The position numbers were made by a program, and so were the translations under genes. A stretch of DNA of 64,000 bases, taken from the NCBI RefSeq assembly GCF_001445655.1, contig NZ_LNBE01000002.1, forward strand, positions 744,001 through 808,000, in the 5' to 3' direction. Below, piece after piece: positions 16,881-26,106 of this stretch. This DNA is from Streptomyces roseifaciens (GTDB lineage Bacteria > Actinomycetota > Actinomycetes > Streptomycetales > Streptomycetaceae). Under the pieces are notes generated by a model that worked only from the letters and a program-made list of their open reading frames with translations, did no database searches and was not told the DNA's origin. Within the stretch, counting starts at the first letter, position 1. The number at the start of each line of letters is the position of its first letter.

Positions 16881-18281
16881 GTGATCCAGGTATCCGTCGA
16901 GGATGTGGAAATCGCCCCAGGGCACGTCTTCGAATGGGCGGTGGTCTCTTCGAAAATGGTCGGCTCCGCCGGGTCGCCCCGGCCGGGCGCGGCCACGACG
17001 TACAACCAGGCGAAACATTTCGCCGTCGCGCAGGACGCGCACAGAGCGAACGACACCGTCTGCGCCTACGTCGCCGGGACCTTCGATCTCCCCGGGCCCG
17101 TGGACCGCGAAGCACTCGGCTCTGCGATGCTGCATTTCGTCCGGCGCCACGAGGTGCTGCGCTCCAGCTTCCAGCAGCTCGTCGGCGAGGTGTCCTGCGA
17201 CGTCCTCGGGCCGGACGACGTGGAGCTCAAGGAGCACGACATGGGGTTCGTCGGCTCCGCCGACGGCGTGCGGGAGCATCTGCACCGCACGTTCCAGCAG
17301 GTCGACCCGCTGTCCTGGCCGCTGATCCGCATGGGCGCCGTGGTCAGGGACGACTCCGCCACGGTCTGGTTCGCCTGCGACCACCTCGTGACCGACGGCC
17401 TGTCCACGCCGATCGCCGTGCACGACATCGCCGCGGCCTACGAGGCGTTCGCGAACGGCCGCACCCCCGCCCTCCCGGAGACGGGCAGCTACCTCGACTT
17501 CAGCCGCGAGCAGCGCCGCCGAAACGTCTCCCTGGACGCCGACGACGCCCGGCTGGACCGCTGGAAGACGTTCATGGCGGGCGGCGACAGCTTCTTCCCG
17601 CGCTTCCCCCTGGACCTCGGCGCGGAGCCGGGCCGCATGTACCCCGCGGTCAACGAGACCGAGAAGCTGCTCGCGGCCGACGAGCTCGAGAAGCTGGAGG
17701 CCACGTGCCGCGCCGTCGGCGGCAGGCTCTTCATGGGGCTCCTGGGCGCCGTCGGCGTGTCCCTCAGGAAGGAGGGCGGCCCGGACGTCTACCGGGGCAT
17801 CATGCCGGTCAGTGAACGCGGCCGGGGCCCCTACGCGCACACCATGGGCTGGTTCATCAACACCATGCCCATCGCCTTCTCCGTCGCCGAGGATCAGGAC
17901 TTCGCGGCCGTCATGGCCAACGTGCGCGCCGCGTCGGCCGAGATGCAGCAGCACGTCGACGTACCGTTCGTGAAGGCGTGGCAGCTGCTGGCCCCGGTGG
18001 AGTACACGAAGATCCGCTACTGGCCGTACGCCGTGAACTTCTTCTCCTACCTCGACTTCCGGCGGTCGCCCGGCGCCCGGCACCACGTGCCCCGGCAGGC
18101 CAGGAAGCACGTCTGGCTGTCGCGCACCAACGGCTTCTGCTTCTGGCTCCACCGCACGGACACCGGCCTGTACATGAACTCGATCTACGTCGGCACGCCC
18201 GAGGCCCGGCGCACGGTGTCCGGTCTCCGGCGGACGCTCACGCGCACGCTGGAGAACATGACCGGCTCGGGGACGTTCTGA
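16881..18281 (+). CDS. Stand-alone condensation-domain protein (copy 1)
   Basis: 466 aa, the length of one NRPS condensation domain. The active-site motif is D167-H168-LVT-D172-G173 in place of HHxxxDG, so the first His is Asp but the catalytic second His and the Asp-Gly remain. VRRHEVLRSSF corresponds to the C2 region and GWFINTMPIAF to the C5-like region. It may catalyse acyl transfer to an alcohol or amine, like PapA-type enzymes. No carrier protein or adenylation domain is nearby. GTG 16881 has a GGGGAAGGG site upstream. A related protein lies at 48024-49421. A secreted esterase gene follows 91 bases later. Confidence 0.85.
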   Translation: MIQVSVEDVEIAPGHVFEWAVVSSKMVGSAGSPRPGAATTYNQAKHFAVAQDAHRANDTVCAYVAGTFDLPGPVDREALGSAMLHFVRRHEVLRSSFQQLVGEVSCDVLGPDDVELKEHDMGFVGSADGVREHLHRTFQQVDPLSWPLIRMGAVVRDDSATVWFACDHLVTDGLSTPIAVHDIAAAYEAFANGRTPALPETGSYLDFSREQRRRNVSLDADDARLDRWKTFMAGGDSFFPRFPLDLGAEPGRMYPAVNETEKLLAADELEKLEATCRAVGGRLFMGLLGAVGVSLRKEGGPDVYRGIMPVSERGRGPYAHTMGWFINTMPIAFSVAEDQDFAAVMANVRAASAEMQQHVDVPFVKAWQLLAPVEYTKIRYWPYAVNFFSYLDFRRSPGARHHVPRQARKHVWLSRTNGFCFWLHRTDTGLYMNSIYVGTPEARRTVSGLRRTLTRTLENMTGSGTF

Positions 18282-18372
18282 GCTGCAGGGGCCGAAGACG
18301 CAGAGGGCGCAGAGGGCGCGGAAGGCGTTGAACGTGCTGAAGGTGCTGAAGTTGTCGAAGGGGCAGGGAAGC

Positions 18373-20001
18373 ATGCGGCGCGCCCGGCTCCCGCGCCGCC
18401 GCCGAGGCGCTCTGGCCGCCGTGCTCCTGGCGCTGTCGTCCGCCGTCACCGCGGCCGCCGCAGCGCCGGGGGGCGGCACGCCGGAGCGCCCGGTCGTCGG
18501 GACCGACCACGGGCTCGTACGGGGCAGAGCGCACGACGGCTTCGCCACGTACGAGGGCATTCCCTTCGCGGCTCCGCCCACCGGCGGGCTGCGCTGGCGG
18601 CCGCCGCAGCCCGCCCGCCCCTGGCGCGGCGTGCGGGAGGCGGGGGAGCCCGGACCCCAGTGCCTGCAGCCGCCGGTGTTCGGCGGCGGGGCCCCCACGG
18701 GTTCGGAGGACTGCCTGCACCTCAACGTCACCGCACCCACGGGCCCCGGACCCGCCCGCGGGCGGCCCGTCATGGTGTGGCTGCACGGCGGCGGCTTCAC
18801 CTACGGCACGGGCAGCACCTACCACGCCGAGCGGCTGGCCGTACGGGGCGGCGCCGTCGTCGTCACCGTCAACTACCGGCTCGGAACGCTCGGGTTCTTC
18901 GGCCACCCGGAGCTCAAGGACGCTCCGCCGTTCGGCCTGGCCGACCAGCAGGCGGCCCTGCGCTGGGTGCGGGCCAACGCGGCCCGCTTCGGCGGGGACC
19001 CGGGCAACGTGACCCTGTTCGGGGTGTCGGCCGGCGGGCTCAGCACCTGCGCCCAGCTGGTCTCGCCGACCGCAGCCGGCCTCTTCGACAAGGCCGTCCT
19101 GCAGAGCGGCTCCTGCATGACGGAGTACCCGCCCGGCGCCCTCATCCCGAGCCTCCCCGCCTACCGGCCCTTCGTCTCCCAGCACGACCTCCGCGACGAG
19201 GGCGCGGCCGCAGCCCGCCGTCTCGGGTGCCCGCAGGGCGCGGGTGCGCTGGACTGCCTGCGGGGCCTGAGTGCCGGCAAGCTCGTCACGCCCGAGCTGA
19301 ACGCGGTCTTCAACAGACCGGCGTACGGCAACCCCCTCCTGCCCACGGAGCCGGCACGCGCCCTGGAGGCCGGCCGCTTCCACCGGGTGCCGGTGATGCA
19401 GGGCGCCAACCGCGACGAGATGCGCATGTTCCTCGGCTTCACCCTCGGCCAGTACCCCCTTCGCGACGCCCGGGACTACCGTGCCCGCCTGCGGAACTCC
19501 TTCGGCGGCGCGGCCGGGGCCGTCGAAGCGGAGTACCCGCTCTCCGCGTACCCCACGCCCGCCCTCGCCTGGGCCGCGGTGACCACCGACAACGCATGGG
19601 CGTGCACCACGCTGCGCGCCGACAAGGCCCTCGCCCGGCGCGTCCCCACGTACGCCTACGAGTTCGCCGACCGGACCGCGCCCGTCCTGGAGGGCCTGCC
19701 CGACGTGCCGGGCTTCCCCTACGGCGCCGCGCACGGCTTCGAGCTCCCCTACCTCTTCGTCTCCCCGCTCACGAAACAGCCCCTCACCGACCGGCAGCGC
19801 GCCTTGGCGGACCGGATGACCGACTACTGGACACGCTTCGCCCACACCGGCAACCCGAACCGCCTCGGCGCTCCCGGCTGGCCCGCGTTCCACAGCCAGG
19901 CGCCACTCGCCCAGTCCCTGGCACCGGGCCGGCACGGCGTGGAGCCCTTCGACGTGGGCCCGGCACACCACTGCCCCTTCTGGGACCGCCACCGGGATTG
20001 A
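18373..20001 (+). CDS. Secreted type-B carboxylesterase
   Basis: 542 aa. Signal peptide MRRARLPRRRRGALAAVLLALSSAVTAAAA with a twin-basic but not strict Tat motif. Type-B signature: EDCLHLNVTAP, VMVWLHGGGFTYGTG (oxyanion), NVTLFGVSAGGLS with nucleophile Ser, the acidic residue in GANRDEMRMF and the His in GAAHGFELPYLF. Length is usual for the carboxylesterase/lipase family. The chosen ATG follows AGGGA; an earlier GTG at 18328 lies in a GCTGAAG-repeat region. Acts outside the cell on ester substrates. Co-transcription with the condensation-like gene is possible. Confidence 0.92.
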   Translation: MRRARLPRRRRGALAAVLLALSSAVTAAAAAPGGGTPERPVVGTDHGLVRGRAHDGFATYEGIPFAAPPTGGLRWRPPQPARPWRGVREAGEPGPQCLQPPVFGGGAPTGSEDCLHLNVTAPTGPGPARGRPVMVWLHGGGFTYGTGSTYHAERLAVRGGAVVVTVNYRLGTLGFFGHPELKDAPPFGLADQQAALRWVRANAARFGGDPGNVTLFGVSAGGLSTCAQLVSPTAAGLFDKAVLQSGSCMTEYPPGALIPSLPAYRPFVSQHDLRDEGAAAARRLGCPQGAGALDCLRGLSAGKLVTPELNAVFNRPAYGNPLLPTEPARALEAGRFHRVPVMQGANRDEMRMFLGFTLGQYPLRDARDYRARLRNSFGGAAGAVEAEYPLSAYPTPALAWAAVTTDNAWACTTLRADKALARRVPTYAYEFADRTAPVLEGLPDVPGFPYGAAHGFELPYLFVSPLTKQPLTDRQRALADRMTDYWTRFAHTGNPNRLGAPGWPAFHSQAPLAQSLAPGRHGVEPFDVGPAHHCPFWDRHRD

Positions 20002-20033
20002 GTCCGTACCGCGCGGACTGCCCCTCGGCGGGT

Positions 20034-20399
20034 TCAACCCATCCGTGCTTTGACGTGGTCGACCACTTCGTTGAATTCCCTGGTCGGCGAGAAGTCGACG
20101 TATTCGCAGTCCTCCAGCGCCTCCGGGGCGTGCCCCGGAGCCCAGTAGAAGGCTTGACCGGCCTCGTAGATCTCGTCCCCGCCCGCTGTCCGCATCTTCA
20201 GCCGCCCCTTGAGCAGGTACCCCCAGTGGGGGCACTGGCACATGCCGCCCGGCAGACCCGTGAGAGCCGGCTTCATGTCCGTGCCCCGGGGGAACCGCAC
20301 GAAGGCGACGGACATGCCTCCCCCGGCTTCCCGCGTGCGCAGCTCCACGCCACCGCCTTCGATGGCGACCGGAGCCTCTTCCCGCGTCGTTGCCGTCAT
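20034..20399 (-). CDS. Cupin-domain protein
   Basis: 121 aa. A single cupin barrel: GGMCQCPHWGYLLKGRLKM (motif 1 with one His) and AGQAFYWAPGHAPEALEDCEYVDF (motif 2). The number of metal ligands is reduced relative to the canonical HxH-E-H set, so binding rather than dioxygenase activity is plausible. Convergent with the esterase (32 bases apart) and divergent from the CorA-type gene. Confidence 0.8.
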   Translation of the reverse strand: MTATTREEAPVAIEGGGVELRTREAGGGMSVAFVRFPRGTDMKPALTGLPGGMCQCPHWGYLLKGRLKMRTAGGDEIYEAGQAFYWAPGHAPEALEDCEYVDFSPTREFNEVVDHVKARMG

Positions 20400-20561
20400 G
20401 GTCCCTCCTCATGAGGTCGTGTGGTTGCACCACTTTCTGCCACCGGACAGCTAGATTCGCATGCAAAGTAGTCAAAAAGCATTCAAAAGGGGTCGACGGC
20501 CATGTCGTGAGCCCCCGTGGGCCGGCCCGGGCAACCGTCCCCGGCCGCGAGGAGGAAGGCC

Positions 20562-21608
20562 GTGATCGTCGACTGTGCCCACTACCGTGACGGCCGGCGG
20601 CAGCACGAGGGCGCGATGCCGCTGGAGCAGGCGGCCGCGCGCTGCGCGCAGGGCGGGTTCGTCTGGCTGGGCATGTTCGAGCCGGGGCCTGCGGAACTGG
20701 CCAGGGTGCGCGAGTGCTTCGGGCTGCACGAGCTCGCCGTCGAGGACGCCCGGGCGTTCCACCTTCGGCCGAAGGCCGAGCAGTACGAGGACGGCACCGA
20801 GCTCATCATCCTGCGCACGGCGCGGTACGACGACGAGCGCGAGGAGGTCGACACCGGCGAGATCAGCATCTTCCTCGCCGAGCACTTCGTGATCACCGTG
20901 CGCCAGGGCATCGCCAGCGAGCTGAGCGGCGCCCGCAGCCGGCTGGAACGCCGCCCCGAACTGCTCCGGGCAGGAAGCGTCTCCACGCTGTGGGCGATCC
21001 TCGACCAGGTCGTGGACGGCTACGCGCCCGTCGTCGCGGAACTGGAGCGCGACATCGAGCAGATCGAGGCCACCGTCTTCTCGGGGGCGGTCGCTCCGAC
21101 CGAGCGGATCTACTCCCTGCGCCGTGAAGCCACCGACTTCTACCGCGCGGTGCACCCGCTGCTCGCCGTGGTGACCCGCCGCCTGCAGCCGGGCAAGGCG
21201 CCGGCCGGACTCCTGCCGTACTTCCGCGACGTGCACGACCACCTGCTGCTCGTCAACGAGGAGGTCGCCGCCCAGCGCGACCTGCTGGCCACCGTCCTCG
21301 AAGCGAACATCGCGGTGATCTCCGTGGAACAGAACAAGATCAACCTTCGGCAGAGCGCCACGATGGAGCGGCTGACGATCCTGGCGTCGGTGTTCCTTCC
21401 CCTGTCGTTCGTGGTCGGCTTCTTCGGCCAGAACTTCGACTGGCTGGTCACGCACATCAGCAGCTTCACGGCCTTCCTCGTCCTCACCCTCTGCGGACTG
21501 CTGCTGCCCTGCCTGCTGCTGTACGTCTGGCTGCGCCGGCGCCGCAGCCACCCTGCCCCTCCGGTCCCGGAAGTGAGAGACGCCCACCCGCGTGCGGAGG
21601 CGCGGTGA
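20562..21608 (+). CDS. CorA-family divalent-cation channel
   Basis: 348 aa. A long alpha/beta N-terminal domain and coiled stalk (ELERDIEQIEATVFSG, YFRDVHDHLLLVNEEV) end in two membrane helices, TILASVFLPLSFVVGFFG and AFLVLTLCGLLLPCLLLYVWL. The selectivity motif normally GMN reads GQN (FFGQNFDWL), a variant seen in actinobacterial CorA-like proteins; ion preference may differ from Mg2+. GTG 20562 is preceded by GAGGAGGAAGG. The A+T-rich stretch 20450-20490 is the probable promoter region. Inner-membrane pentamer by family. Confidence 0.88.
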   Translation: MIVDCAHYRDGRRQHEGAMPLEQAAARCAQGGFVWLGMFEPGPAELARVRECFGLHELAVEDARAFHLRPKAEQYEDGTELIILRTARYDDEREEVDTGEISIFLAEHFVITVRQGIASELSGARSRLERRPELLRAGSVSTLWAILDQVVDGYAPVVAELERDIEQIEATVFSGAVAPTERIYSLRREATDFYRAVHPLLAVVTRRLQPGKAPAGLLPYFRDVHDHLLLVNEEVAAQRDLLATVLEANIAVISVEQNKINLRQSATMERLTILASVFLPLSFVVGFFGQNFDWLVTHISSFTAFLVLTLCGLLLPCLLLYVWLRRRRSHPAPPVPEVRDAHPRAEAR

Positions 21609-21636
21609 ACCGGCCGCGCCCCCGCCGGGCCTGATC

Positions 21637-22068
21637 TCAGCCGACCCCGACCGTCAGCAGACCGAGCCGTTCCTCCAGCCAGTCCGGCAGCTCCAGCAGC
21701 CGGACGCCTTCCTGCTCGTCGGGATCCGTCCGCGCGACGAGGCACACCATGTCCTCGCCGCTGCTGTTCACCGGCATGTGCGGGGTGTCGGCGGGGATGT
21801 GGAAGTAGTCGCCCGCGTGCAGCACCACGTGCTCGGCCAGGCCCTCGCCGTGCCACACCTCGACCTGACCCGACTGGATGAAGATGGCTGATTCATGGCC
21901 CTCGTGCAGGTGCGGGCGCCCCCGGGTGCCGGCGGGCATCACCAGCCGGTGAAGACACAGCGCCTTCGCGCCTGCCGACTGGGCGCTGATCCCCGCCCCG
22001 AACAAGCCGCCCTGAACACCTTCGTACTGCCCGGTGCGGACCACCGTGCACTGCTTGTGATCTTCCAT
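21637..22068 (-). CDS. Cupin-domain protein with complete metal site
   Basis: 143 aa. TRGRPHLHEGHESAIFIQSGQVEVWHG provides the H-x-H...E of cupin motif 1, and AGDYFHIPADTPHMPVN the late His of motif 2, so metal binding is likely. The C-terminus DPDEQEGVRLLELPDWLEERLG is helical. The start ATG 22068 is used; the frame remains open far upstream but that part is antisense-like sequence over the neighbouring gene. Convergent with the channel gene. Substrate unknown. Confidence 0.82.
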   Translation of the reverse strand: MEDHKQCTVVRTGQYEGVQGGLFGAGISAQSAGAKALCLHRLVMPAGTRGRPHLHEGHESAIFIQSGQVEVWHGEGLAEHVVLHAGDYFHIPADTPHMPVNSSGEDMVCLVARTDPDEQEGVRLLELPDWLEERLGLLTVGVG

Positions 22069-22103
22069 GCGCGCAGTACAACAAGTCTGCCCGCAGCCGG
22101 CGA

Positions 22104-22499
22104 TCAGTTCGAGCCAGAGGGCCGACGGCGGGCGGCTACGGCGTCGAAGAGGTTCCAGCCGTCCAGCTCTTCGACCGGAGGGTCGTCGGGACGCCATCCC
22201 TGGCTCAGTGCCTCGTCCAGCAGTGCCCTGACGGTCCCCGGCTCGTGGAGGTTCAGCAGCCCGCCTCCGGTGGTGCCGACTGCCCCGGACGGCATGTAGC
22301 CGTCCGGGACGAGTTTGCCGGGGCCTGTTCCGAAGGAGATGCGGAGGCGTCCTCGCGCCTTGAACAGGCGGATGACGAGGGTTTCGCAGCAGTCCTCGTA
22401 CCGGCCGCCGCCCAGCACGTGGTGGGTGTGGCCGATCGACCACATATAGGTCGCCCCGTCGACTACGAGACGCCGTGCGGCCTTTTCCTTGCGAGCCAT
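22104..22499 (-). CDS. Conserved hypothetical protein
   Basis: 131 aa, unrecognised function. Notable pieces are VDGATYMWSIGHTHHVLGGGRYEDCCETLVIRLF (His-His and Cys-Cys), FGTGPGKLVPDGYMPSGAVGTTGG and LHEPGTVRALLDEALSQGW. Similar short proteins occur across Streptomyces. It lies 35 bases upstream of the cupin gene in the same direction, so a two-gene unit is likely. Confidence 0.7.
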   Translation of the reverse strand: MARKEKAARRLVVDGATYMWSIGHTHHVLGGGRYEDCCETLVIRLFKARGRLRISFGTGPGKLVPDGYMPSGAVGTTGGGLLNLHEPGTVRALLDEALSQGWRPDDPPVEELDGWNLFDAVAARRRPSGSN

Positions 22500-22600
22500 C
22501 CGCAGATGGTAGCCGCGCCCGCGTGTTCGAGCCTGTTCGGTTCCGCTCGGGTATCAATCCGAGAATGAGTTGTGACAGTCATCAGGCAGGATGACCTCCC

Positions 22601-23188
22601 GTGATCGACTATCAGTACCAGCAACAGCACCCGAACCAGCAGCCGAATCAGCCCCCACAGTCCCCGCCCCACCCGTACGCTCCCCACCCCCAGCAGCAGT
22701 ACCCGCACCCGCACTACCAGCAGCCCCCGCACCCCTACGCGTACCCGCCTCAGCACCCGAACCCGTACCCGACCCCGCAGCCCGAGGTCCCCGAGGCGAT
22801 CGGGGACGAGCGCCGCATGCTCGCTGCGGCGATCGACGGCACCATCACGGTCGTCGGCGGCCTCGGTCTCGCCCTGCAGCTCGCGGACGACAAGAGCGTC
22901 GGCATCTTCTGGGCCTACGTGGCCGGGTGCGTGTTCGGGGTGTCCTTCGTCCACCACGTGCTGGGGGCCGTGCTGTTCCGGACGACGGTGGGCAAGTTCC
23001 TGCTGGTGTCCCGTGTGGTGCGCGACGCCGACGCCGGGCGGCCGCGATTCTGGCAGGCCGTGGGCCGCTGGCTCCTGGGCCTGACCTGGCTCCCGATGCA
23101 GCCGGTGCGGAGCCTGATCGGCGCGGAGGGCGACCCGTACGAGGACGCCTGCGGCCTGCGCTACGTACGCAGCAGGGACCTGCGCTGA
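22601..23188 (+). CDS. RDD-family membrane protein
   Basis: 195 aa. The first 60 residues are a disordered Pro/Gln/Tyr/His-rich region (YQQQHPNQQPNQPPQSP). Then an RDD domain: ERRMLAAAIDGTITVVGGLGLALQL, a second hydrophobic segment WAYVAGCVFGVSFVHHVLGAVLF and TTVGKFLLVSRVV...RPRFWQAVGRWLLG. The classic Arg-Asp-Asp core is reduced to AAAIDG. Start GTG 22601. Possible transporter or membrane-scaffold role; unproven. Confidence 0.8.
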   Translation: MIDYQYQQQHPNQQPNQPPQSPPHPYAPHPQQQYPHPHYQQPPHPYAYPPQHPNPYPTPQPEVPEAIGDERRMLAAAIDGTITVVGGLGLALQLADDKSVGIFWAYVAGCVFGVSFVHHVLGAVLFRTTVGKFLLVSRVVRDADAGRPRFWQAVGRWLLGLTWLPMQPVRSLIGAEGDPYEDACGLRYVRSRDLR

Positions 23189-23254
23189 TCAAGGCCCCGG
23201 GCACCGCGCGGGACCGGGCGGCGACGGCCAGTCGTCCTGGTCGTCCTAGTTGTC

Positions 23255-23686
23255 CTAGTCGTCGTGGTCATCGCGGTCGTCGCGGTCGTCGCGGTCCTCG
23301 TCGGGCGTGTCGACGGTGTTGGCCGTGACCTTGCCGGACGTGGCGTCGACGGTGACGTCGTGCTCGGTGCCCTTGCCGTCGATGATCTCGACGTCCCAGG
23401 CGGTGCGGCCGTGGTCGTCGTCGAGCTCGGCGGAGACGACGGTGCCGGAGACGCTCTTGAGCGCGGCGTCGGCGGCCTGCTTGACGTCGACCTTCGCGCT
23501 CTTGACGAGCGCGCGGTGCTCGCGCTCGTCCGCCCCGATGGAGGACACGGCCGGAGCGTCGCCCCCGTTCTCCGTGAGGGAGGCGGCGGTCGCGGCGCCC
23601 GCGCCGCCCAGGAGGGCGGTTGCGGCCAGTGCAGCGGCGAGGACACGGCGGCGGCCGGTCAGTACGCGCTTGAGCTGCGGCTTCAT
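23255..23686 (-). CDS. Secreted PepSY-domain protein with acidic tail
   Basis: 143 aa. Signal peptide VLAAALAATALLGGAGAATAA, one PepSY domain (AADAALKSVSGTVVSAELDDDHGRTAWDVEIID and HDVTVDATSGKV), and an Asp-rich end with DEDRDDRDDRDDHDD. PepSY proteins inhibit or tune proteases and often act as accessory sensors beside two-component systems. It is divergent from an OmpR-type regulator whose kinase also has an Asp-rich external loop, which suggests a shared signal such as divalent cations (inference). Confidence 0.88.
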   Translation of the reverse strand: MKPQLKRVLTGRRRVLAAALAATALLGGAGAATAASLTENGGDAPAVSSIGADEREHRALVKSAKVDVKQAADAALKSVSGTVVSAELDDDHGRTAWDVEIIDGKGTEHDVTVDATSGKVTANTVDTPDEDRDDRDDRDDHDD

Positions 23687-23783
23687 GAGGACAGTCCCTT
23701 CGTCTTCGAGGACCCGGCCCCCCGGTGGCGGGGCCGGTCGTCGTTGCGGTTGTCGTTGCCGTCCTCACGGTGCCCAAGGCTTC

Positions 23784-23820
23784 CTGAACGCCCGCTGAAG
23801 GAAGCTGAAACTTTTTTCAG
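23784..23820. promoter_or_regulatory. Phased CTGAA direct repeats (putative OmpR-type box)
   Basis: CTGAA at 23784, 23795 and 23805 (11- and 10-base steps) and the inverse TTCAG at 23816-23820. Steps of one helical turn are typical of PhoB/OmpR-family sites. It lies between the PepSY gene and the response-regulator gene and probably controls both. Confidence 0.5.
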
Positions 23821-23843
23821 GTTCGCTCTGCGACGCTGAAGAC

Positions 23844-24530
23844 ATGCGACTGCTGATCGTGGAGGACGAGAAACGGCTGGCCACCACCCTTGCCCGCGGC
23901 CTGGGCGCCGAGGGCTTCGCCGTCGACGTCGCCCACAACGGCCTGGACGGCCTGCACCGGGCCCGCGAGACCGCGTACGACCTGATCGTCCTGGACATCA
24001 TGCTGCCCGGCATGAACGGCTACCGGGTCTGCTCCACCCTGCGGGCGGCCGGGGACGACACCCCGATCCTGATGCTGACCGCCAAGGACGGGGAGTACGA
24101 CGAAGCCGAGGGCCTCGACACCGGCGCCGACGACTACCTCACCAAGCCGTTCTCCTACGTCGTGCTCGTCGCCCGCATCCGCGCCCTGCTGCGTCGCAGT
24201 ACCCGCGCCGGAACCCCGGTACTGCGGCTGGGTGATCTGACGGTGGACCCGGGCGCGAAGCAGGTGCAGCGCGGGGAGACCGACGTGCCGCTCACGGCAC
24301 GGGAGTTCGCGGTCCTCGAACAGCTGGCGCTGCGGGCCGGGCAGGTGGTCTCCAAGGCCGAAATCCTCGAGCACGTATGGGACTTCGCCTACGACGGCGA
24401 CCCGAACATCGTCGAGGTCTACATCCGCACGCTGCGCCGCAAGCTCGACATCCCCTTCGGGCGTCGCTCGATCACCACGGTACGGGGAGCGGGCTACCGG
24501 CTCGCCACCGACGGCGGCACCCATGTTTAG
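23844..24530 (+). CDS. OmpR/PhoB-family response regulator
   Basis: 228 aa. Receiver domain MRLLIVEDEKRLATTLARGL with phospho-Asp D51 (DLIVLDIMLPG), Thr/Lys switch residues (LMLTAKDGE, DDYLTKPFSYVVL), then a winged helix (LTAREFAVLEQLALRAGQVVSKAEILEHVWD, NIVEVYIRTLRRKLD, ITTVRGAGYRL). Length and architecture are typical. It overlaps the kinase gene by eight bases. The repeats at 23784-23820 are the likely autoregulatory site, shared with the PepSY gene. Confidence 0.93.
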   Translation: MRLLIVEDEKRLATTLARGLGAEGFAVDVAHNGLDGLHRARETAYDLIVLDIMLPGMNGYRVCSTLRAAGDDTPILMLTAKDGEYDEAEGLDTGADDYLTKPFSYVVLVARIRALLRRSTRAGTPVLRLGDLTVDPGAKQVQRGETDVPLTAREFAVLEQLALRAGQVVSKAEILEHVWDFAYDGDPNIVEVYIRTLRRKLDIPFGRRSITTVRGAGYRLATDGGTHV

Positions 24531-26106
24531 GCCGTTGTCCAGGCCGTTCGCCTCCGTACGGGCACGCACCACCCTCGGTGCCACGGTCGTGGTCGCCCTG
24601 GCCCTGGTGGCGGCGGGCATCACCGTCATCAGCGTGCTGCGCGGCGACCTGATGGACCGCGTGTCCCTGCAGTCCGAGGTACGGGCCCGCGCGGTGGCCG
24701 GCTCCCAGGCGGCCCTCAACGGCCGCTTCTCCGAGGTCTCCCTCCCCGACGACGAGGACCACCTCGTCCAGATCGTCGACAGCGCAGGCAAGGTGCTCGC
24801 CGCGGGCGAACCTTTGCGCGGGCGGGCCCCGCTGACCACCTACGATCCCGCGCCCGCCCCCGCCCCCACGGCGAAGCCTTCGGACCGCGATGACGACGAC
24901 GGCGACGATGGCCGTGACGACGGCGGTGACGACAGCGGTGACGACAGTGAGGAGACGCCGCCCCGGGGGCAGGTCTCCACCAGCACCGACCACAAGACCG
25001 TCGCCGTGAACACCGACAGCGACGAACCGGACGAGAAGCACGATTACCGCTTCGCGTCCGTCCACGCCACCACCTACGACGGCCGCAGCTACACCGTCTA
25101 CGCCGCCACCCCTCTGGGGGACGAACAGGAGACCGTCACCTCCGTCACCCGGGCCATGCTCATCGGCCTGCCCCTGCTCCTCCTCGTGATCGCCGCCGTC
25201 ACCTGGCTGGTCACCCGCCGTGCCCTGCGCCCCGTCGAAGCCATCCGCGCGCGGATGGCGGAGATCACCACCAGCCACGACCTCAGCCGCCGCGTACCCG
25301 AACCCGCCTCGCGCGACGAAGTGGCCCGCCTGGCCGTGACCACCAACCAGACCCTGGCCGCGCTGGAGACCTCCGTCGAACGGCAACGCCGCTTCGTCGC
25401 CGACGCCTCCCACGAACTGCGCAACCCCATCGCCAGCCTCCGCGCCCAGCTCGAAGTGGCCAACGCCCACCCGGAACTCCTCGAGGCCGACGGGCTCCTT
25501 GAAGAGGTGACACGCCTGCAGACCCTGGCCGCAGACCTGCTCCTGCTCGCCCGCCTCGACGCCGGGGAAGGCACCGAAAGCACTGAAAGCGCCGGAAGGG
25601 CCGGAAGGGCCGGAAGCACCGAAAGCGCCGAAAGTGCCGGCAGGATCACTGTGGACCTCGCCCGCCTGGTACGAGCCGAACTGGTCCAGCGTGCGGCAAC
25701 CGACCGGATCACCCCCCGTGTGCAGATCACCGGAGAGAGCCACGGCGTCAGCGGCAACGCCTCCCAGCTCACCCGGGTGCTGGGCAACCTGCTCGACAAC
25801 GCCCAGCGCCACGCCGCCTCCTGCGTGTCCGTGACCCTGAGCCGAGAGGACGACGCGGTCGTGCTGACCGTCGGCGACGACGGCGCGGGCGTGCCCCCGG
25901 CCGAGCGGGAGCGCATCTTCGAACGGTTCGTCCGCCTCGACGACGCCCGGAGCCGCGACGAGGGCGGCGCCGGACTGGGCCTGGCCATCGTCCGCGACGT
26001 CGTGCAGCGCCACGGCGGACGGATTTCCGTACGCCGGGCACCGGAAAGCGGTGCACTCTTCGAGGTCAGGCTTCCCCTGGCGAACGCCGCTCCGGGCGTT
26101 GCCTAG
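24523..26106 (+). CDS. Sensor histidine kinase (HAMP-HisKA-HATPase)
   Basis: 527 aa. First membrane helix TLGATVVVALALVAAGITVIS, external sensor region, second helix LIGLPLLLLVIAAVTWLV, HAMP domain (RALRPVEAIRARMAEITTS), HisKA with phospho-His H297 (FVADASHELRNPIASLR), and ATPase boxes LGNLLDNAQRHA, VGDDGAGVPPAERERIFERF and GAGLGLAIVRDVVQRHGG. Oddities: the sensor carries an Asp-rich loop (DRDDDDGDDGRDDGGDDS), and a Ser/Gly/Glu repeat (AGRAGRAGSTESAESAGR) interrupts the kinase core between dimerisation and ATPase domains. The acidic loop may bind cations, in parallel with the PepSY protein's acidic tail. Confidence 0.92.
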   Translation: MFRPLSRPFASVRARTTLGATVVVALALVAAGITVISVLRGDLMDRVSLQSEVRARAVAGSQAALNGRFSEVSLPDDEDHLVQIVDSAGKVLAAGEPLRGRAPLTTYDPAPAPAPTAKPSDRDDDDGDDGRDDGGDDSGDDSEETPPRGQVSTSTDHKTVAVNTDSDEPDEKHDYRFASVHATTYDGRSYTVYAATPLGDEQETVTSVTRAMLIGLPLLLLVIAAVTWLVTRRALRPVEAIRARMAEITTSHDLSRRVPEPASRDEVARLAVTTNQTLAALETSVERQRRFVADASHELRNPIASLRAQLEVANAHPELLEADGLLEEVTRLQTLAADLLLLARLDAGEGTESTESAGRAGRAGSTESAESAGRITVDLARLVRAELVQRAATDRITPRVQITGESHGVSGNASQLTRVLGNLLDNAQRHAASCVSVTLSREDDAVVLTVGDDGAGVPPAERERIFERFVRLDDARSRDEGGAGLGLAIVRDVVQRHGGRISVRRAPESGALFEVRLPLANAAPGVA

